Below are positions 1 through 9,674 of a stretch of 64,000 nucleotides of DNA, piece by piece; position 1 is the first letter of the stretch; every line of letters starts with the position of its first letter. The notes below the pieces were generated by a model. It did no database searches. It was not told the DNA's origin and worked only from the letters and a program-made list of their open reading frames with translations. This stretch comes from Clostridiaceae bacterium (GTDB lineage Bacteria; Bacillota; Clostridia; Tissierellales; Sporanaerobacteraceae). Location: NCBI GenBank assembly GCA_019391515.1, contig JAHXQP010000009.1, positions 1-64,000 on the forward strand, read 5' to 3'. The translations under genes and the position numbers were made by a program.

Positions 1-132
1 ATGCCTGGTGATAATGCAAAGTTCATTATAGAACTTATTACACCAGTAGCAATAGAAGAAGGATTAAAATTCTCAATCCGTGAAGGTGGAAGAACTGTAG
101 GAGCAGGAGTTGTTTCTAAAGTTATTGAATAA
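1..132 (+). CDS. tuf: Elongation factor Tu, C-terminal end (partial)
   Basis: The window opens inside a reading frame whose last 43 residues match the C-terminal beta-barrel of EF-Tu, including the [10 protein letters not shown] stretch that forms part of the tRNA-binding surface. The 5' part lies outside the window. A tuf gene directly upstream of rpsJ is the standard Firmicutes arrangement (str operon followed by S10 operon). EF-Tu delivers aminoacyl-tRNA to the ribosome. Confidence 0.95.
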   Translation: MPGDNAKFIIELITPVAIEEGLKFSIREGGRTVGAGVVSKVIE

Positions 133-142
133 GATTAAAAAT

Positions 143-174
143 ATTAAAGGAAGGGCTTTTACCCTTCCTTTAAT
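143..174 (+). terminator. Hairpin after tuf
   Basis: A perfect 13-bp inverted repeat (143-155 with 162-174) closes a 6-nt loop just downstream of the tuf stop. The stem is strong, but no T-run follows it on the plus strand, so it may be a terminator of the str operon or a 3' stabilising hairpin. Confidence 0.7.
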
Positions 175-223
175 ACTAATATAACAAAAAACATTAAAAA
201 TCATAAAAAAGTGTAAAAAAGGC

Positions 224-252
224 TTGAGTTTTTTGTTGATATACTATAAAAT
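224..252 (+). promoter_or_regulatory. Sigma-A type promoter of the S10 operon
   Basis: TTGAGT at 224-229 and TAAAAT at 247-252 are separated by 17 bp. This is the best vegetative promoter between the tuf hairpin and rpsJ, and it would give a transcript with a leader of nearly 200 nt. Confidence 0.6.
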
Positions 253-259
253 AAATGAG

Positions 260-450
260 TGTGTAATTTTTGACATTGCGATGAGGTGAAAGGTTGCTGT
301 TTACAGGGAATTTTTGCTGAGAATGTCCGGTTTGTAAACTGGGCGACTTGAATTGCTAATCTCAACTTTATAAAAAACAATACAACACACCCGGTTGAGT
401 GTATAGGCAGTTCTAGTCGCATGTAAAAAAGCATGCGATAGAAGGAGGGA
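260..450 (+). promoter_or_regulatory. Structured 5' leader of rpsJ (candidate r-protein autoregulatory RNA)
   Basis: The leader can fold into several helices. A small hairpin is formed by 327-332 with 337-342. A long helix of 14 pairs in 15 positions joins 343-357 to 406-420 and encloses a 6-bp helix (361-366 with 394-399). A 7-bp hairpin (417-423 with 432-438) sits directly before the Shine-Dalgarno at 441-449. That last hairpin shares bases 417-420 with the long helix, so the two are mutually exclusive. I do not recognise it as a named family; control by a protein of the operon such as L4 is inference. Confidence 0.55.
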
Positions 451-455
451 ATTAC

Positions 456-779
456 ATGTCAAACAAAGGAAATGGAAAACAAAAAATAAGAATCAGATTG
501 AAAGCTTACGATCACGAGCTTTTAGATGTTTCAGCTCAAAAGATTGTAGAAACTGCTAAGAGGACAGGAGCTACAGTTTCAGGTCCAGTACCATTACCAA
601 CTGAAAAAGAAGTTGTTACAATACTTAGAGCAGTTCATAAATATAAAGATTCAAGAGAACAATTTGAGCAAAGAACACATAAGCGTCTAATTGATATATT
701 AAATCCAAATCAAAAGACTGTTGATTCTTTAATGAAGCTTAATTTACCAGCAGGCGTAGATATTGAAATAAAGTTATAA
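456..779 (+). CDS. rpsJ: 30S ribosomal protein S10
   Basis: The 107-residue product matches S10 throughout ([14 protein letters not shown] near the N-terminus, then the [11 protein letters not shown] loop). It carries about five more N-terminal residues than the usual 102. S10 sits in the 30S head and, as NusE, also takes part in transcription antitermination. ATG 456 has a strong Shine-Dalgarno (GAAGGAGGG) at 441-449. It is the first gene of the S10 operon and lies behind a structured leader. Confidence 0.98.
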   Translation: MSNKGNGKQKIRIRLKAYDHELLDVSAQKIVETAKRTGATVSGPVPLPTEKEVVTILRAVHKYKDSREQFEQRTHKRLIDILNPNQKTVDSLMKLNLPAGVDIEIKL

Positions 780-835
780 TTTCTTAGAATGATTACAAAG
801 TGTAATCCGCTGTAAGATTTAGGAGGTGCAAAAGG

Positions 836-1468
836 ATGAAAAGAATTTTAGGAAAAAAAATAGGAATGACCCAAATATTTGATGAAAATGGTGTGGTTAC
901 TCCAGTTACAGTAGTTGAGGCAGGACCAGTAAAGATTGTTCAAAAAAAGAGTTTGGAAAAAGATGGATATAATTCTATTCAAGTAGGATATGTAGATGTT
1001 AAAGAAAATAGAGTAAATAAGCCTTCAAAAGGTCACTTTGATAAAGCACAAGTTGAATATAAGAAATATTTAAGAGAATTCAAAGTTGAAAATTCAGATG
1101 AATATGAAATAGGTCAAGAAATTAAAGCGGATATATTTGAATTAGGAAATAGAGTTGATGTTAGTGGAATTTCAAAAGGAAAAGGAACTCAAGGACCTAT
1201 AAAAAGACATGGTCATGGAAGAGGACCAGAAACTCATGGTTCAAAATATCATAGAGCACCTGGAGCTATGGCAGCAGCAGCTTATCCAGGAAGAGTATTT
1301 AAAGGCAAAAAATTGGCTGGTCATATGGGAAATGAAAGAGTAACAGTTCAAAACTTAGAAATTGTTAAAGTAGATGCTGAAAAGAATTTATTATTAATAA
1401 AAGGGGCAGTACCAGGCCCTAAAGGTGGACTACTTACAATTAAAGAAAGTGTTAAAGTATCTAAATAG
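836..1468 (+). CDS. rplC: 50S ribosomal protein L3
   Basis: The 210-residue protein begins [15 protein letters not shown], the typical L3 start, and has the long central extension (around residues 130-160, rich in Gly and His) that reaches toward the peptidyl-transferase centre. L3 is an early assembly protein of the 50S subunit. An AGGAGGT-like site lies about 10 nt before ATG 836. It follows rpsJ and precedes rplD in the standard order. Confidence 0.98.
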   Translation: MKRILGKKIGMTQIFDENGVVTPVTVVEAGPVKIVQKKSLEKDGYNSIQVGYVDVKENRVNKPSKGHFDKAQVEYKKYLREFKVENSDEYEIGQEIKADIFELGNRVDVSGISKGKGTQGPIKRHGHGRGPETHGSKYHRAPGAMAAAAYPGRVFKGKKLAGHMGNERVTVQNLEIVKVDAEKNLLLIKGAVPGPKGGLLTIKESVKVSK

Positions 1469-1492
1469 TTTTGTTAGAAAGGAGGAAGCCCT

Positions 1493-2116
1493 ATGCCAAA
1501 AGTTAGTGTATACAATATATTGGGAGAGCAAGTTGAAGATATAGATTTAAAGGATGATATATTTGACATAGAAGTGAACGAAACTGCTATGTATGAAATG
1601 GTTAAAAATCATCTTGCAAATAGAAGACAAGGAACTCAATCAGTTAAGACTAGAACAGAAGTAAGAGGTGGAGGAAGAAAACCTTGGAGACAAAAAGGTA
1701 CTGGTAGAGCTAGACAAGGTAGTATAAGAGCTCCTCATTGGAAAGGTGGCGGGGTTACATTTGCACCTAAGCCAAGAGATTATAGTTATAGAGTACCTAA
1801 GAAGGTAAGAAAACTTGCTATTAAAAGCGCTCTTACATCAAAAGTGTTAAATGATGAGATTATAGTTTTAGATGAATTAAATGTAGAAGAACCTAAGACT
1901 AAAGAAATGGTTAAAATATTAGATAATATTAAAGCAAACAAGAAAGCTTTAATTGTTATGGATGAATCGAATGAAAATGTAATGAGATCAATCAGGAATA
2001 TTCCTAGTGTTGAAGTTACAATAGCAAATACTTTAAATGTATATGATATTTTAAAATATGATTCCTTCATCATAACAAAAGCTGCTGTAAGAAAAGTGGA
2101 GGAGGTGTATGCATAG
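1493..2116 (+). CDS. rplD: 50S ribosomal protein L4
   Basis: The 207-residue product has the L4 loop signature [24 protein letters not shown] near residues 54-77, which lines the peptide exit tunnel. In gamma-proteobacteria L4 represses its own S10 operon, and it is a candidate ligand for the leader upstream of rpsJ here (inference). The stop codon overlaps the GTG start of rplW by one base (TAGTG), suggesting translational coupling. Confidence 0.98.
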   Translation: MPKVSVYNILGEQVEDIDLKDDIFDIEVNETAMYEMVKNHLANRRQGTQSVKTRTEVRGGGRKPWRQKGTGRARQGSIRAPHWKGGGVTFAPKPRDYSYRVPKKVRKLAIKSALTSKVLNDEIIVLDELNVEEPKTKEMVKILDNIKANKKALIVMDESNENVMRSIRNIPSVEVTIANTLNVYDILKYDSFIITKAAVRKVEEVYA

Positions 2117-2409
2117 TGCGTATTCCACACGATATAATCGTTAAGCCTATAATAACAGAGGAAAGTATGGACGCTATGGCAGATGGAAAATATACATTTG
2201 TAGTAGATAAAAAAGCAAATAAAAGCCAAATTAAAAGAGCTATAGAAGAAATATTTGACGTTAAGGTGGATAAAGTAAATACTATAAACATTATGGGTAA
2301 GGAAAAGAGAATGGGTGTTCATGTAGGTAGAAGACCTAATTGGAAAAAAGCAATTATCACACTTAGTGAAGATAGTAAAGGAATTGAATTCTTTGAAGGA
2401 ATGGAATAG
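2116..2409 (+). CDS. rplW: 50S ribosomal protein L23
   Basis: This 97-residue protein starts at GTG 2116 inside the rplD stop. The N-terminus [17 protein letters not shown] is the L23 signature. L23 lies at the exit of the peptide tunnel, where trigger factor and SRP dock. The Shine-Dalgarno (GGAGGTG) lies inside the end of rplD, fitting coupled translation. Confidence 0.97.
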   Translation: MRIPHDIIVKPIITEESMDAMADGKYTFVVDKKANKSQIKRAIEEIFDVKVDKVNTINIMGKEKRMGVHVGRRPNWKKAIITLSEDSKGIEFFEGME

Positions 2410-2436
2410 AAAATAATAGTAGAAGGAGGGAATAAT

Positions 2437-3267
2437 ATGAGTATGAAAAAATACAAACCTACTTCACCAGCTATTAGACATATGGCTGTTTCAGGATTTG
2501 AAGATATAACTAAGAAGAGACCTGAAAAGTCATTAGTTACTAGTTCAAATAGGAAAGCTGGAAGAAATGCTCATGGAAAAATAACAATTCGCCATAGAGG
2601 CGGCGGTGCTAAAAGAAAATATAGAATAATAGATTTCAAAAGAGATAAAGATGGCATACCAGGAAAAGTTGCCGCTATTGAATATGATCCGAATAGGACT
2701 GCAAATATAGCACTTATACATTATGTTGACGGAGAAAAAAGATATATTGTTGCTCCTAATGGATTAAAGATAGGAGATACAATAGAGTCTGGTCAAGATG
2801 CAGATATTAAAACTGGAAATGCATTACAATTGAGATATATACCTGTGGGAACTACTATTCATAATGTAGAATTAAAACCTGGCAAAGGTGCACAACTTGT
2901 TAGAACTGCAGGAGCAGAAGCTCAACTTATGGGTAAAGAAGGCTCATATGGAATGGTAAAGCTTCCTTCAGGAGAAACTAGACTTATTAGATTGGATTGT
3001 AAAGCGACTATTGGTCAAGTAGGAAATGTTGAACATGAAAATATAACTATAGGAAAAGCAGGAAAGAGCAGACATTTAGGAATCAGACCGACAGTTAGAG
3101 GTAGTGCTATGAATCCAAATGATCACCCACATGGGGGTGGAGAAGGTAGAACACCTATAGGTATGCCTAGTCCAGTAACACCATGGGGTAAACCAACTCT
3201 TGGTTATAAGACTAGAAAGAAAAACAAGAAATCTAATGAATATATTGTGAGAAGAAGGAGCAGATAG
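2437..3267 (+). CDS. rplB: 50S ribosomal protein L2
   Basis: The 276-residue L2 has an N-terminal OB-like RNA-binding domain and a C-terminal SH3-like domain, ending with the conserved [15 protein letters not shown] segment whose histidine lies close to the peptidyl-transferase centre. AGAAGGAGGG precedes ATG 2437; a second in-frame ATG two codons later ([14 protein letters not shown]) is also possible. L2 is needed for subunit association. Confidence 0.98.
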   Translation: MSMKKYKPTSPAIRHMAVSGFEDITKKRPEKSLVTSSNRKAGRNAHGKITIRHRGGGAKRKYRIIDFKRDKDGIPGKVAAIEYDPNRTANIALIHYVDGEKRYIVAPNGLKIGDTIESGQDADIKTGNALQLRYIPVGTTIHNVELKPGKGAQLVRTAGAEAQLMGKEGSYGMVKLPSGETRLIRLDCKATIGQVGNVEHENITIGKAGKSRHLGIRPTVRGSAMNPNDHPHGGGEGRTPIGMPSPVTPWGKPTLGYKTRKKNKKSNEYIVRRRSR

Positions 3268-3299
3268 TTTAAAACCAGCATAAGAGAGGAGGAAGATTC

Positions 3300-3584
3300 A
3301 TGGGTAGATCTTTAAAGAAAGGACCATTTTGTGATGATCATTTATTAAAGAAAATTGATGAGTTAAATGATAAAAATGAAAAAAAAGTAGTAAAAACTTG
3401 GTCACGCCGTTCAACAGTTTTTCCTCAAATGATAGGTCATACTATTGCGGTTCATGATGGTAGGAAACATGTACCTATATATATAACTGAAGATATGGTT
3501 GGTCACAAACTAGGAGAGTTTGTTCCAACTAGAATATTTAGAGGACACGGTGAAAAAACTGAACAATCAACCACGTTAAAATAA
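3300..3584 (+). CDS. rpsS: 30S ribosomal protein S19
   Basis: The 94-residue protein begins [10 protein letters not shown] and ends in the basic [13 protein letters not shown] region typical of S19. It binds 16S rRNA in the 30S head next to S13 and contacts the A-site tRNA region. GAGAGGAGGA lies just upstream of ATG 3300. Length and position in the operon are standard. Confidence 0.98.
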   Translation: MGRSLKKGPFCDDHLLKKIDELNDKNEKKVVKTWSRRSTVFPQMIGHTIAVHDGRKHVPIYITEDMVGHKLGEFVPTRIFRGHGEKTEQSTTLK

Positions 3585-3605
3585 GATTAAAGGAGGGAGT
3601 TTAGG

Positions 3606-3941
3606 GTGGAAGCTAGAGCTATAGCAAAATATATACGAATATCACCTTTGAAGGTTAACTATATTGCTAGAGAAATAAGAGGTAAAAATGTAGAAGAAGC
3701 TCTTGCAATATTAGAGTTCACACCTAAAAAAGGTGCAAGAGAGCTTCAAAAAGTTTTAAATTCAGCTATTGCAAATGCGGAAAATAATTTTGGTTTAGAT
3801 AGAGATTCCCTTTATGTAGCGGAAGCTTATGCCAATGATGGACCAACTATGAAAAGATGGAGACCTAGAGCTCAAGGAAGAGCTTATCCTATACTCAAGA
3901 GATCGAGTCACATAGGTGTCGTAGTTAAGGAAAGAGAATAG
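3606..3941 (+). CDS. rplV: 50S ribosomal protein L22
   Basis: This 111-residue protein starts at GTG 3606 behind AAAGGAGGGAG. The N-terminal [16 protein letters not shown] and the C-terminal [17 protein letters not shown] hairpin are diagnostic of L22. The hairpin lines the peptide exit tunnel at the constriction that L22 forms with L4, where macrolide-resistance changes map in other bacteria. Confidence 0.97.
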   Translation: MEARAIAKYIRISPLKVNYIAREIRGKNVEEALAILEFTPKKGARELQKVLNSAIANAENNFGLDRDSLYVAEAYANDGPTMKRWRPRAQGRAYPILKRSSHIGVVVKERE

Positions 3942-3958
3942 AAAAGGAGGGATAGTAA

Positions 3959-4663
3959 ATGGGTCAAAAAGTAAATCCACATGGCCAAAGAGTTGGTATC
4001 ATTAAGGATTGGGATTCCAAATGGTACGCAGATAAAAATGATTTTAGCGATTTATTAGTAGAAGATTACGAAATCCGAAAATATATAAAAAACAAAATGT
4101 ACATTGCTGGCATTTCAAATATTGAAATAGAAAGAGCTGCAAATAGAATTAAAATTTCCGTTTATACAGCTAAACCAGGAATGGTTATAGGTAAAGGTGG
4201 AAAAGGAGTAGAAGGGCTAAGAAAAGAATTAGAAAAAATAACAGGAAAAAATGTAATAGTAAATGTTGAAGAAGTTAAAATACCGGAATTAGATGCACAA
4301 CTTGTAGCTGAAAATATTGCTTCTCAACTTGAAAGAAGAATTTCTTTTAGAAGGGCTATGAAACAAGCTATTCAAAGATCAAGAAGAGCGGGAGCAAAAG
4401 GTATAAAAACATCAGTGTCAGGAAGACTTGGTGGAGCTGATATGGCGAGAACTGAAGGTTACAATGAAGGAACTATACCTCTACAAACATTAAGAGCAGA
4501 TATTGATTATGGATTTGCAGAAGCAGATACAACTTATGGAAAAATAGGGGTTAAAGTATGGTTATACAAAGGAGAAGTTCTTCCTACTAAAAAAGGTGGT
4601 AAAGAAGAAAAAAAATCCAATGTTGACAACAGAAAAAAAAGAGATAACCGAAGAAGCAAATAG
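3959..4663 (+). CDS. rpsC: 30S ribosomal protein S3
   Basis: The 234-residue S3 begins [14 protein letters not shown] and carries a KH domain with the GXXG loop (GKGGKG, residues 78-83), then the C-terminal domain with [19 protein letters not shown]. The last 20 residues are a very basic Lys/Arg/Asn tail. S3 forms part of the mRNA entry site with S4 and S5. AAAGGAGGGA lies about 7 nt before ATG 3959. Confidence 0.98.
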   Translation: MGQKVNPHGQRVGIIKDWDSKWYADKNDFSDLLVEDYEIRKYIKNKMYIAGISNIEIERAANRIKISVYTAKPGMVIGKGGKGVEGLRKELEKITGKNVIVNVEEVKIPELDAQLVAENIASQLERRISFRRAMKQAIQRSRRAGAKGIKTSVSGRLGGADMARTEGYNEGTIPLQTLRADIDYGFAEADTTYGKIGVKVWLYKGEVLPTKKGGKEEKKSNVDNRKKRDNRRSK

Positions 4664-4696
4664 TTTAATTACATTTGTAGGAAGGAGGAAGGTAAA

Positions 4697-5140
4697 ATGT
4701 TAATGCCTAAAAGGGTTAAATATCGTAGGGTTCATAGAGGAAGAATGAAAGGTAAAGCTAATCGCGGTAATAAAATAACTTATGGAGAATATGGTTTACA
4801 AGCACTTGAACCAGCATGGATTACTTCAAATCAAATAGAAGCTGCGAGAAGAGCTATGACTAGATATGTAAAAAGAGGCGGAAATGTTTGGATAAAAATA
4901 TTCCCAGACAAACCAGTTACTGAAAAACCAGCTGAAACTCGTATGGGATCAGGTAAAGGATCACCAGAATATTGGGTTGCAGTTGTAAAACCAGGAAGAA
5001 TTCTGTTCGAAATGGGCGGAGTTTCTGAAGAAGTAGCAAGAGAAGCTATGAGACTGGCATCATATAAATTACCTATAAAGACGAAGTTTGTCACTCGTGA
5101 AGACGGAGAGGAAAAGGGTGGTGAAGCTAATGAAGGCTAA
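4697..5140 (+). CDS. rplP: 50S ribosomal protein L16
   Basis: The 147-residue L16 starts [19 protein letters not shown], as in most bacteria; ATG 4697 is about 8 nt after AAGGAGGAAGG, and the internal ATG at 4703 is less likely. Conserved segments [15 protein letters not shown] and [18 protein letters not shown] are present. L16 binds in the A-site and central protuberance region. Its 3' end overlaps rpmC by 11 nt. Confidence 0.98.
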   Translation: MLMPKRVKYRRVHRGRMKGKANRGNKITYGEYGLQALEPAWITSNQIEAARRAMTRYVKRGGNVWIKIFPDKPVTEKPAETRMGSGKGSPEYWVAVVKPGRILFEMGGVSEEVAREAMRLASYKLPIKTKFVTREDGEEKGGEANEG

Positions 5141-5336
5141 TGAAATTCGCGAACTAACAGATCAAGAATTAAATAATAGATTATTAGAATTAAAGAGCGA
5201 ATTATTCAATTTGAGATTTCAATTAGCTACAGGCCAGCTTGATAATCCAAAGCGAATAAAAGCTATAAGAAAAGATATTGCTCGTGTTAAAACAGTATCA
5301 AGAGAAAGAGAACTAGGGATAGGAAAGGAGGTTTAG
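5130..5336 (+). CDS. rpmC: 50S ribosomal protein L29
   Basis: I place the start at ATG 5130 ([14 protein letters not shown]), the usual L29 N-terminus, giving 68 residues. A longer frame from 5088 would overlap rplP by 53 nt and add an unfamiliar extension, so it is rejected. The protein is a two-helix hairpin ([19 protein letters not shown], then a basic second helix) near the tunnel exit. The 11-nt overlap with rplP suggests coupling. Confidence 0.96.
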   Translation: MKANEIRELTDQELNNRLLELKSELFNLRFQLATGQLDNPKRIKAIRKDIARVKTVSRERELGIGKEV

Positions 5337-5342
5337 TTTCAA

Positions 5343-5597
5343 ATGGAGAGAGGAAATAGAAAACAAAGAGTAGGACGTGTTGTAAGCGATAAAATGGATA
5401 AAACTGTAGTGGTGGCAGTAGAGACATTTGTTACACACCCTTTATATAAAAAACAAATTAAAAAAACTACGAAATTTAAAGCACATGATGAAAATAATGA
5501 ATGTAAGGTTGGAGATGTGGTTAAGATTATGGAAACTAGACCATTGAGCAAAGATAAAAACTGGAGACTTGTAAGTATAATTGAAAAAGCAAAATAG
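5343..5597 (+). CDS. rpsQ: 30S ribosomal protein S17
   Basis: The 84-residue OB-fold protein has the S17 segments [17 protein letters not shown] and [22 protein letters not shown]17 binds the 5' domain of 16S rRNA early in assembly. GGAAAGGAGG lies just before the start at ATG 5343, only 6 nt after the rpmC stop. Confidence 0.98.
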   Translation: MERGNRKQRVGRVVSDKMDKTVVVAVETFVTHPLYKKQIKKTTKFKAHDENNECKVGDVVKIMETRPLSKDKNWRLVSIIEKAK

Positions 5598-5625
5598 TCC
5601 CTAGGTGTGGAAAGGAGGTAATCTC

Positions 5626-5994
5626 ATGATTCAAACAGAAAGCCGTCTTAAGGTAGCTGATAACTCAGGCGCAAGAGAACTTTTAGTTATTAAAGTGCTA
5701 GGAGGTTCCAATAGAAGATATGCAAATATTGGAGATACGGTAGTTTGTTCTGTTAAAAGTGCAACACCTGGTGGTGTTGTTAAAAAGGGTGAGATAGTAA
5801 AAGCGGTTATAGTTAGAACTAAAAAAGGTGTTAGAAGAAATGATGGAAGCTATATTAAATTTGATGAAAATGCAGCTGTTATTATAAAAGATGACAAACA
5901 GCCAACAGGAACTCGTATATTTGGACCAGTTACAAGGGAATTAAGAAGTGGAAACTATATGAGAATTATATCATTGGCACCTGAAGTACTATAA
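5626..5994 (+). CDS. rplN: 50S ribosomal protein L14
   Basis: ATG 5626 ([18 protein letters not shown]) is the canonical L14 start, gives the standard 122 residues and follows AAAGGAGGTAATCTC; the upstream in-frame ATG at 5605 lies before the Shine-Dalgarno and is rejected. L14 contacts 16S rRNA at the subunit interface. The [22 protein letters not shown] segment is conserved. Confidence 0.98.
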   Translation: MIQTESRLKVADNSGARELLVIKVLGGSNRRYANIGDTVVCSVKSATPGGVVKKGEIVKAVIVRTKKGVRRNDGSYIKFDENAAVIIKDDKQPTGTRIFGPVTRELRSGNYMRIISLAPEVL

Positions 5995-6009
5995 GAGGAG
6001 GTGTATGTT

Positions 6010-6321
6010 ATGAAAATTAAAAGAGGAGATACAGTAATAGTTATATCTGGAAAAGATATTGGAAAAAAAGGAAAGGTTTTAACAGCTTTCCCTAAAGAAA
6101 ATAGAGTTATAGTTGAAGGCGTTAATATGCTTACTAAACATCAAAAAGCTACAGGTCCAATGCAACAAGGTGGTATAATCCATCAAGAAGGTCCTATAGA
6201 TGCTTCAAATGTTATGTATTATTGTGACAAGGATAAAAAAGGTGTAAGAATTGGATATAAATTTTTAGAAAACGGAGATAAAGTTAGAATTTGTAAAATT
6301 TGTGGAGAAGAATTAGACTAA
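6010..6321 (+). CDS. rplX: 50S ribosomal protein L24
   Basis: ATG 6010 (MKIKRGDTVIVISGKDIGKKG) is the right start: the frame opens earlier at GTG 6001, but GAGGAGG at 5995-6001 overlaps that codon. The 103-residue L24 has the KOW motif near residues 5-30 and the GGIIHQEGPI segment. Near its end are C72, C95 and C98 (CKIC), a partial zinc-knuckle pattern seen in some L24 proteins. It initiates 50S assembly. Confidence 0.97.
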   Translation: MKIKRGDTVIVISGKDIGKKGKVLTAFPKENRVIVEGVNMLTKHQKATGPMQQGGIIHQEGPIDASNVMYYCDKDKKGVRIGYKFLENGDKVRICKICGEELD

Positions 6322-6350
6322 TAATGGACAATTGAAAGGAGGTAGCAGAT

Positions 6351-6893
6351 ATGACTTCCAGATTAAAAGAAAAATATGTTAATGAAGTTGTTCCGGCTTT
6401 AATGGAAAAATTCCAATATAGTAGTGTGATGGAAGTACCTAAACTAGAAAAAGTAGTTATAAATATGGGAGTTGGAGAGGCAAAAGAAAATCCTAAACTA
6501 TTGGAAAGTGCAGTAGAGGAATTAGGTTTGATTTCTGGACAAAAGCCTATAGTTACAAAGGCTAAAAAATCTATAGCTAACTTTAAAGTACGTGAGGGAA
6601 TGCCTGTTGGTACAAAAGTAACATTAAGAGGAGAAAGGGCTTATGATTTTTTAGATAAGTTAATGAATATATCACTACCAAGAGTTAGAGACTTTAGAGG
6701 GGTTAGCCCTGTATCATTTGATGGTAGAGGAAACTATGCTCTTGGTATAAAAGAACAATTGATCTTCCCTGAAATTGAATATGACAACGTAGAGGCCATA
6801 AGAGGGCTTGATATAATAATTGTTACTACTGCTCAAACTGATGAAGAGGCAAAAGAATTTTTAGAAGTTATGGGAATGCCTTTTAAAAAGTAG
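6351..6893 (+). CDS. rplE: 50S ribosomal protein L5
   Basis: The 180-residue protein matches L5 throughout: [18 protein letters not shown] at the start, [15 protein letters not shown], and the C-terminal [20 protein letters not shown]5 binds 5S rRNA with L18 and contacts P-site tRNA and S13. AAAGGAGG lies about 8 nt before ATG 6351. Length is typical. Confidence 0.98.
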   Translation: MTSRLKEKYVNEVVPALMEKFQYSSVMEVPKLEKVVINMGVGEAKENPKLLESAVEELGLISGQKPIVTKAKKSIANFKVREGMPVGTKVTLRGERAYDFLDKLMNISLPRVRDFRGVSPVSFDGRGNYALGIKEQLIFPEIEYDNVEAIRGLDIIIVTTAQTDEEAKEFLEVMGMPFKK

Positions 6894-6911
6894 AATAAGG
6901 AGGGAGATATT

Positions 6912-7097
6912 TTGGCTAAGAAATCAAAAGTAGCTAAACAAAAAAGAAAACAAAAGTTTAGTACTAGAGAATATAATAGATGTAAAATTTGCGGTAGACC
7001 TCATGCTTATTTAAGAAAATATGGTATTTGCCGTATCTGTTTTAGAGAATTAGCATATAAAGGACAAATTCCTGGTGTTAGAAAAGCTAGCTGGTAG
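6912..7097 (+). CDS. rpsZ: 30S ribosomal protein S14, zinc-binding (type Z)
   Basis: The 61-residue protein starts at TTG 6912 behind AAGGAGGGAG. Four cysteines (C24, C27, C40, C43) form the CX2C-X12-CX2C zinc site that defines the short type-Z S14. It binds 16S rRNA in the 30S head. Zinc-free paralogues used under zinc limitation are not seen in this window. Confidence 0.97.
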   Translation: MAKKSKVAKQKRKQKFSTREYNRCKICGRPHAYLRKYGICRICFRELAYKGQIPGVRKASW

Positions 7098-7128
7098 TAA
7101 GTAATGTGTTGAAAGGAGGTAGCAAATT

Positions 7129-7524
7129 ATGATGACTGACCCAATTGCGGATATGCTTACAAGGATTAGAAATGGTAACAATGCAAGACATGAATCTGTA
7201 GATATTCCAGCATCAAATATTAAAAAAGATATAGCTCAAATATTACTAGATGAAGGTTTCGTAAAGAGTTTTGATGTAATTGATGATGGGAAACAAGGTT
7301 TTATAAGAGTTCAATTAAAATATGGTAATAATAATGAAAAAGTTATTAGCGGAATAAAGAAAATATCTAAACCTGGATTGAAAGTATATGTTAAAAATGA
7401 TGAAATTCCTAGAGTATTAGGAGGACTTGGTATAGCAATACTTTCCACTTCAAAAGGAATTATGACTGATAAAGAAGCTAGAGTAGAAAAAATAGGTGGA
7501 GAGGTTCTTTGTTACGTTTGGTAA
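7129..7524 (+). CDS. rpsH: 30S ribosomal protein S8
   Basis: The 131-residue S8 begins [15 protein letters not shown]; two consecutive ATGs (7129 and 7132) follow AAAGGAGGTAG and either could be used. The C-terminal [25 protein letters not shown] is the family signature. S8 binds the central domain of 16S rRNA; in E. coli it represses the spc operon. Confidence 0.98.
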   Translation: MMTDPIADMLTRIRNGNNARHESVDIPASNIKKDIAQILLDEGFVKSFDVIDDGKQGFIRVQLKYGNNNEKVISGIKKISKPGLKVYVKNDEIPRVLGGLGIAILSTSKGIMTDKEARVEKIGGEVLCYVW

Positions 7525-7562
7525 TATATCACGTGTAATTTAAAGGGACAGGAGGTGCACTT

Positions 7563-8102
7563 ATGTCAAGAATAGGATTAAAACCAATAACTATTCCAAA
7601 TGGAGTAGAAGTTAAAATAGATGATAGAAATTTTGTTGAAGTAAAAGGGCCTAAGGGAAAAATTGAGCAACAATTAAATCCTGAAATGAGCATAAAAATA
7701 GAAGATAATATAATAACAATTAGTCGTCCAACTGAAAACAAAAAACATAAATCCTTACATGGATTAACAAGGACACTTATAGCAAATATGATAGATGGAG
7801 TTGTGGAAGAGTTTTCTAAGACTTTAGAAATTCAAGGAACTGGATACCGTGCACAAAAACAAGGTAAGAAACTTGTGTTAAATCTTGGATTTTCTCATCC
7901 TATAGAAATGGAAGATCCAGAGGGAATAGTAGTAGAAGTACCACAACCTAATAAGATAGTTATTAAAGGAATAAACAAACAAAAAGTAGGAAATTATGCT
8001 GCTGTAATTAGATCTTACAGAGAACCAGAACCATATAAAGGTAAAGGTGTAAGATACGAAGGTGAAATGGTTAGACGTAAGGTTGGTAAGACTGGTAAAT
8101 AG
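7563..8102 (+). CDS. rplF: 50S ribosomal protein L6
   Basis: The 179-residue protein starts [15 protein letters not shown] and ends with the C-terminal motif [15 protein letters not shown], both diagnostic of L6. It has two related domains and lies near the GTPase-associated centre at the base of the L7/L12 stalk. AGGAGGTG precedes ATG 7563 by about 6 nt. Confidence 0.98.
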   Translation: MSRIGLKPITIPNGVEVKIDDRNFVEVKGPKGKIEQQLNPEMSIKIEDNIITISRPTENKKHKSLHGLTRTLIANMIDGVVEEFSKTLEIQGTGYRAQKQGKKLVLNLGFSHPIEMEDPEGIVVEVPQPNKIVIKGINKQKVGNYAAVIRSYREPEPYKGKGVRYEGEMVRRKVGKTGK

Positions 8103-8117
8103 AAGGGAGTGATATAG

Positions 8118-8486
8118 TTGCTTAAACAAATTAATAGAAATGAAAAAAGAAAAAAAAGGCATATGAGAGCTAGACAAAAATTAACTGGTACTCCTGAAAG
8201 ACCAAGATTAAATGTCTATAGAAGCCTAGACCATATTTATGCTCAGGTTATAGACGATACTGTAGGCAATACAATTGTCTCAGCTTCAACACTAGACAAG
8301 GAATTAAAAGATAAATTAAATAAAACAAGTGATAAAGAAGCGGCAAAACTTGTAGGTGAGCTAGTAGCTAAAAGAGCTCAGAAAAAAGGAATTAGTGAAG
8401 TAGTATTTGATAGAGGCGGATATATTTATCACGGAAGAGTTAAAGAACTTGCTGACGCAGCAAGAGAAGCAGGATTGAAATTTTAA
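8118..8486 (+). CDS. rplR: 50S ribosomal protein L18
   Basis: This 122-residue protein begins at TTG 8118 after AGAAGGGAGTG. It has a basic N-terminal arm ([16 protein letters not shown]), the [24 protein letters not shown] core, and the end [25 protein letters not shown]18 binds 5S rRNA together with L5. No ATG start is available in a good position. Confidence 0.96.
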   Translation: MLKQINRNEKRKKRHMRARQKLTGTPERPRLNVYRSLDHIYAQVIDDTVGNTIVSASTLDKELKDKLNKTSDKEAAKLVGELVAKRAQKKGISEVVFDRGGYIYHGRVKELADAAREAGLKF

Positions 8487-8502
8487 GAAAGGAGGGGAAT
8501 AA

Positions 8503-9009
8503 ATGCAACGTCAATATATAGATCCAAGTGAATTAGATTTAAAAGAGAGAGTTGTAAGCATAAATCGTGTAGCTAAAGTAGTTAAAGGTGGTAGAAACTT
8601 TAGATTTAGCGCATTGGTAGTAGTTGGAGATGAAAATGGGCATGTAGGAGTTGGAATGGCAAAAGCTCTTGAAGTACCGGAAGCTATAAGAAAGGCTATA
8701 CAAGATGCACGTAAACATGTAATAAGAGTTCCCCTTGTAGGAACTACAATACCTCATGAAATACTAGGAGAGTTTGGTGCAGGAAAAGTACTTCTTAAGC
8801 CATCAAGAGAAGGTACAGGAGTTATTGCTGGAGGACCTGTGCGTGCTGTATGCGAGTTAGCAGGTATTAGAGATATAAGAACTAAATCTTTAGGAACAAG
8901 TAATCCTAGAAACATAGTAAATGCGACTATGCAAGGTTTAAGAGAACTTAAAGAAGTAGAAGATGTAGCAAAATTAAGAGGAAAATCAGTAGATGAAATA
9001 ATAGGTTAG
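8503..9009 (+). CDS. rpsE: 30S ribosomal protein S5
   Basis: The 168-residue S5 has the double-stranded-RNA-binding-like N-terminal domain ([19 protein letters not shown]) and the C-terminal domain with [20 protein letters not shown]5 acts in decoding fidelity with S4; its N-terminal loop is the classic spectinomycin-resistance site in other bacteria. GAAAGGAGGGG lies about 7 nt before ATG 8503. Confidence 0.98.
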   Translation: MQRQYIDPSELDLKERVVSINRVAKVVKGGRNFRFSALVVVGDENGHVGVGMAKALEVPEAIRKAIQDARKHVIRVPLVGTTIPHEILGEFGAGKVLLKPSREGTGVIAGGPVRAVCELAGIRDIRTKSLGTSNPRNIVNATMQGLRELKEVEDVAKLRGKSVDEIIG

Positions 9010-9021
9010 GGGGGAGTAAAT

Positions 9022-9198
9022 ATGGCTAAAATTAAAATCAAATTGGCTAAGAGCTGTATTGGTAAAACAGAAAGTCAAAGAAGAACAGTAGAAGCTCTTG
9101 GACTAAAAAAGGTTGGTCAGGTTATAGAAAAAGAAGATACTCCTCAAATTAGAGGTATGATTGAAAAAGTAAAACATATGGTTGAGGTAGTAGAATAG
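9022..9198 (+). CDS. rpmD: 50S ribosomal protein L30
   Basis: A 58-residue frame starts at ATG 9022 after GGGGGGAG and ends at TAG 9196-9198. It begins [16 protein letters not shown] and contains [20 protein letters not shown], the L30 signature. L30 is a small peripheral 50S protein. The gene fills the space between rpsE and rplO, its usual place. Confidence 0.95.
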   Translation: MAKIKIKLAKSCIGKTESQRRTVEALGLKKVGQVIEKEDTPQIRGMIEKVKHMVEVVE

Positions 9199-9230
9199 TA
9201 TCGATATAAAAGATAAGAGGAGGTGTACCT

Positions 9231-9674
9231 ATGAAACTACATGATCTAAAACCTAGTGAAGGTGCAAAAAGCAGATCACCAAAGAGAGTAGGAAGAGGAT
9301 ATGGCTCAGGCCTAGGGAAAACTTCCGGAAAAGGACATAAAGGACAAAAAGCTCGTTCAGGTGGTGGTGTGAGACCAGGATTTGAAGGTGGTCAAATGCC
9401 TTTATATAGAAGACTTCCTAAGAGAGGTTTTACAAATATTTTTGCAACAAAGTATTCAATTATAAATATAGAAGATTTAAATAGATTTGATGAAAATATT
9501 ATTGTAACACCAGAATTATTATTAAAGGAAGGATTAATTAAAAAGCTAAATGATGGGGTTAAAATACTAGGGGATGGAGACTTAGATAAGAAACTCACTG
9601 TTAAAGCTCATAAGTTTAGCAAATCTGCTGCTGAAAAAATAGAGGCTGCAGGGGGAAAGGTAGAGGTGATCTAG
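9231..9674 (+). CDS. rplO: 50S ribosomal protein L15
   Basis: The 147-residue L15 starts [15 protein letters not shown] and has the Gly/Lys-rich N-terminal extension ([25 protein letters not shown], about residues 22-46) that penetrates the 50S core. GAGGAGGTG precedes the ATG. The stop codon is immediately followed by the secY ATG, so the two are probably translationally coupled. Confidence 0.98.
   Translation: MKLHDLKPSEGAKSRSPKRVGRGYGSGLGKTSGKGHKGQKARSGGGVRPGFEGGQMPLYRRLPKRGFTNIFATKYSIINIEDLNRFDENIIVTPELLLKEGLIKKLNDGVKILGDGDLDKKLTVKAHKFSKSAAEKIEAAGGKVEVI

Noticed and set aside
1786-2322. Minus-strand frame of 178 codons across rplD and rplW
   Set aside because: It is antisense to two certain ribosomal protein genes and its translation is low-complexity and unlike any protein family.
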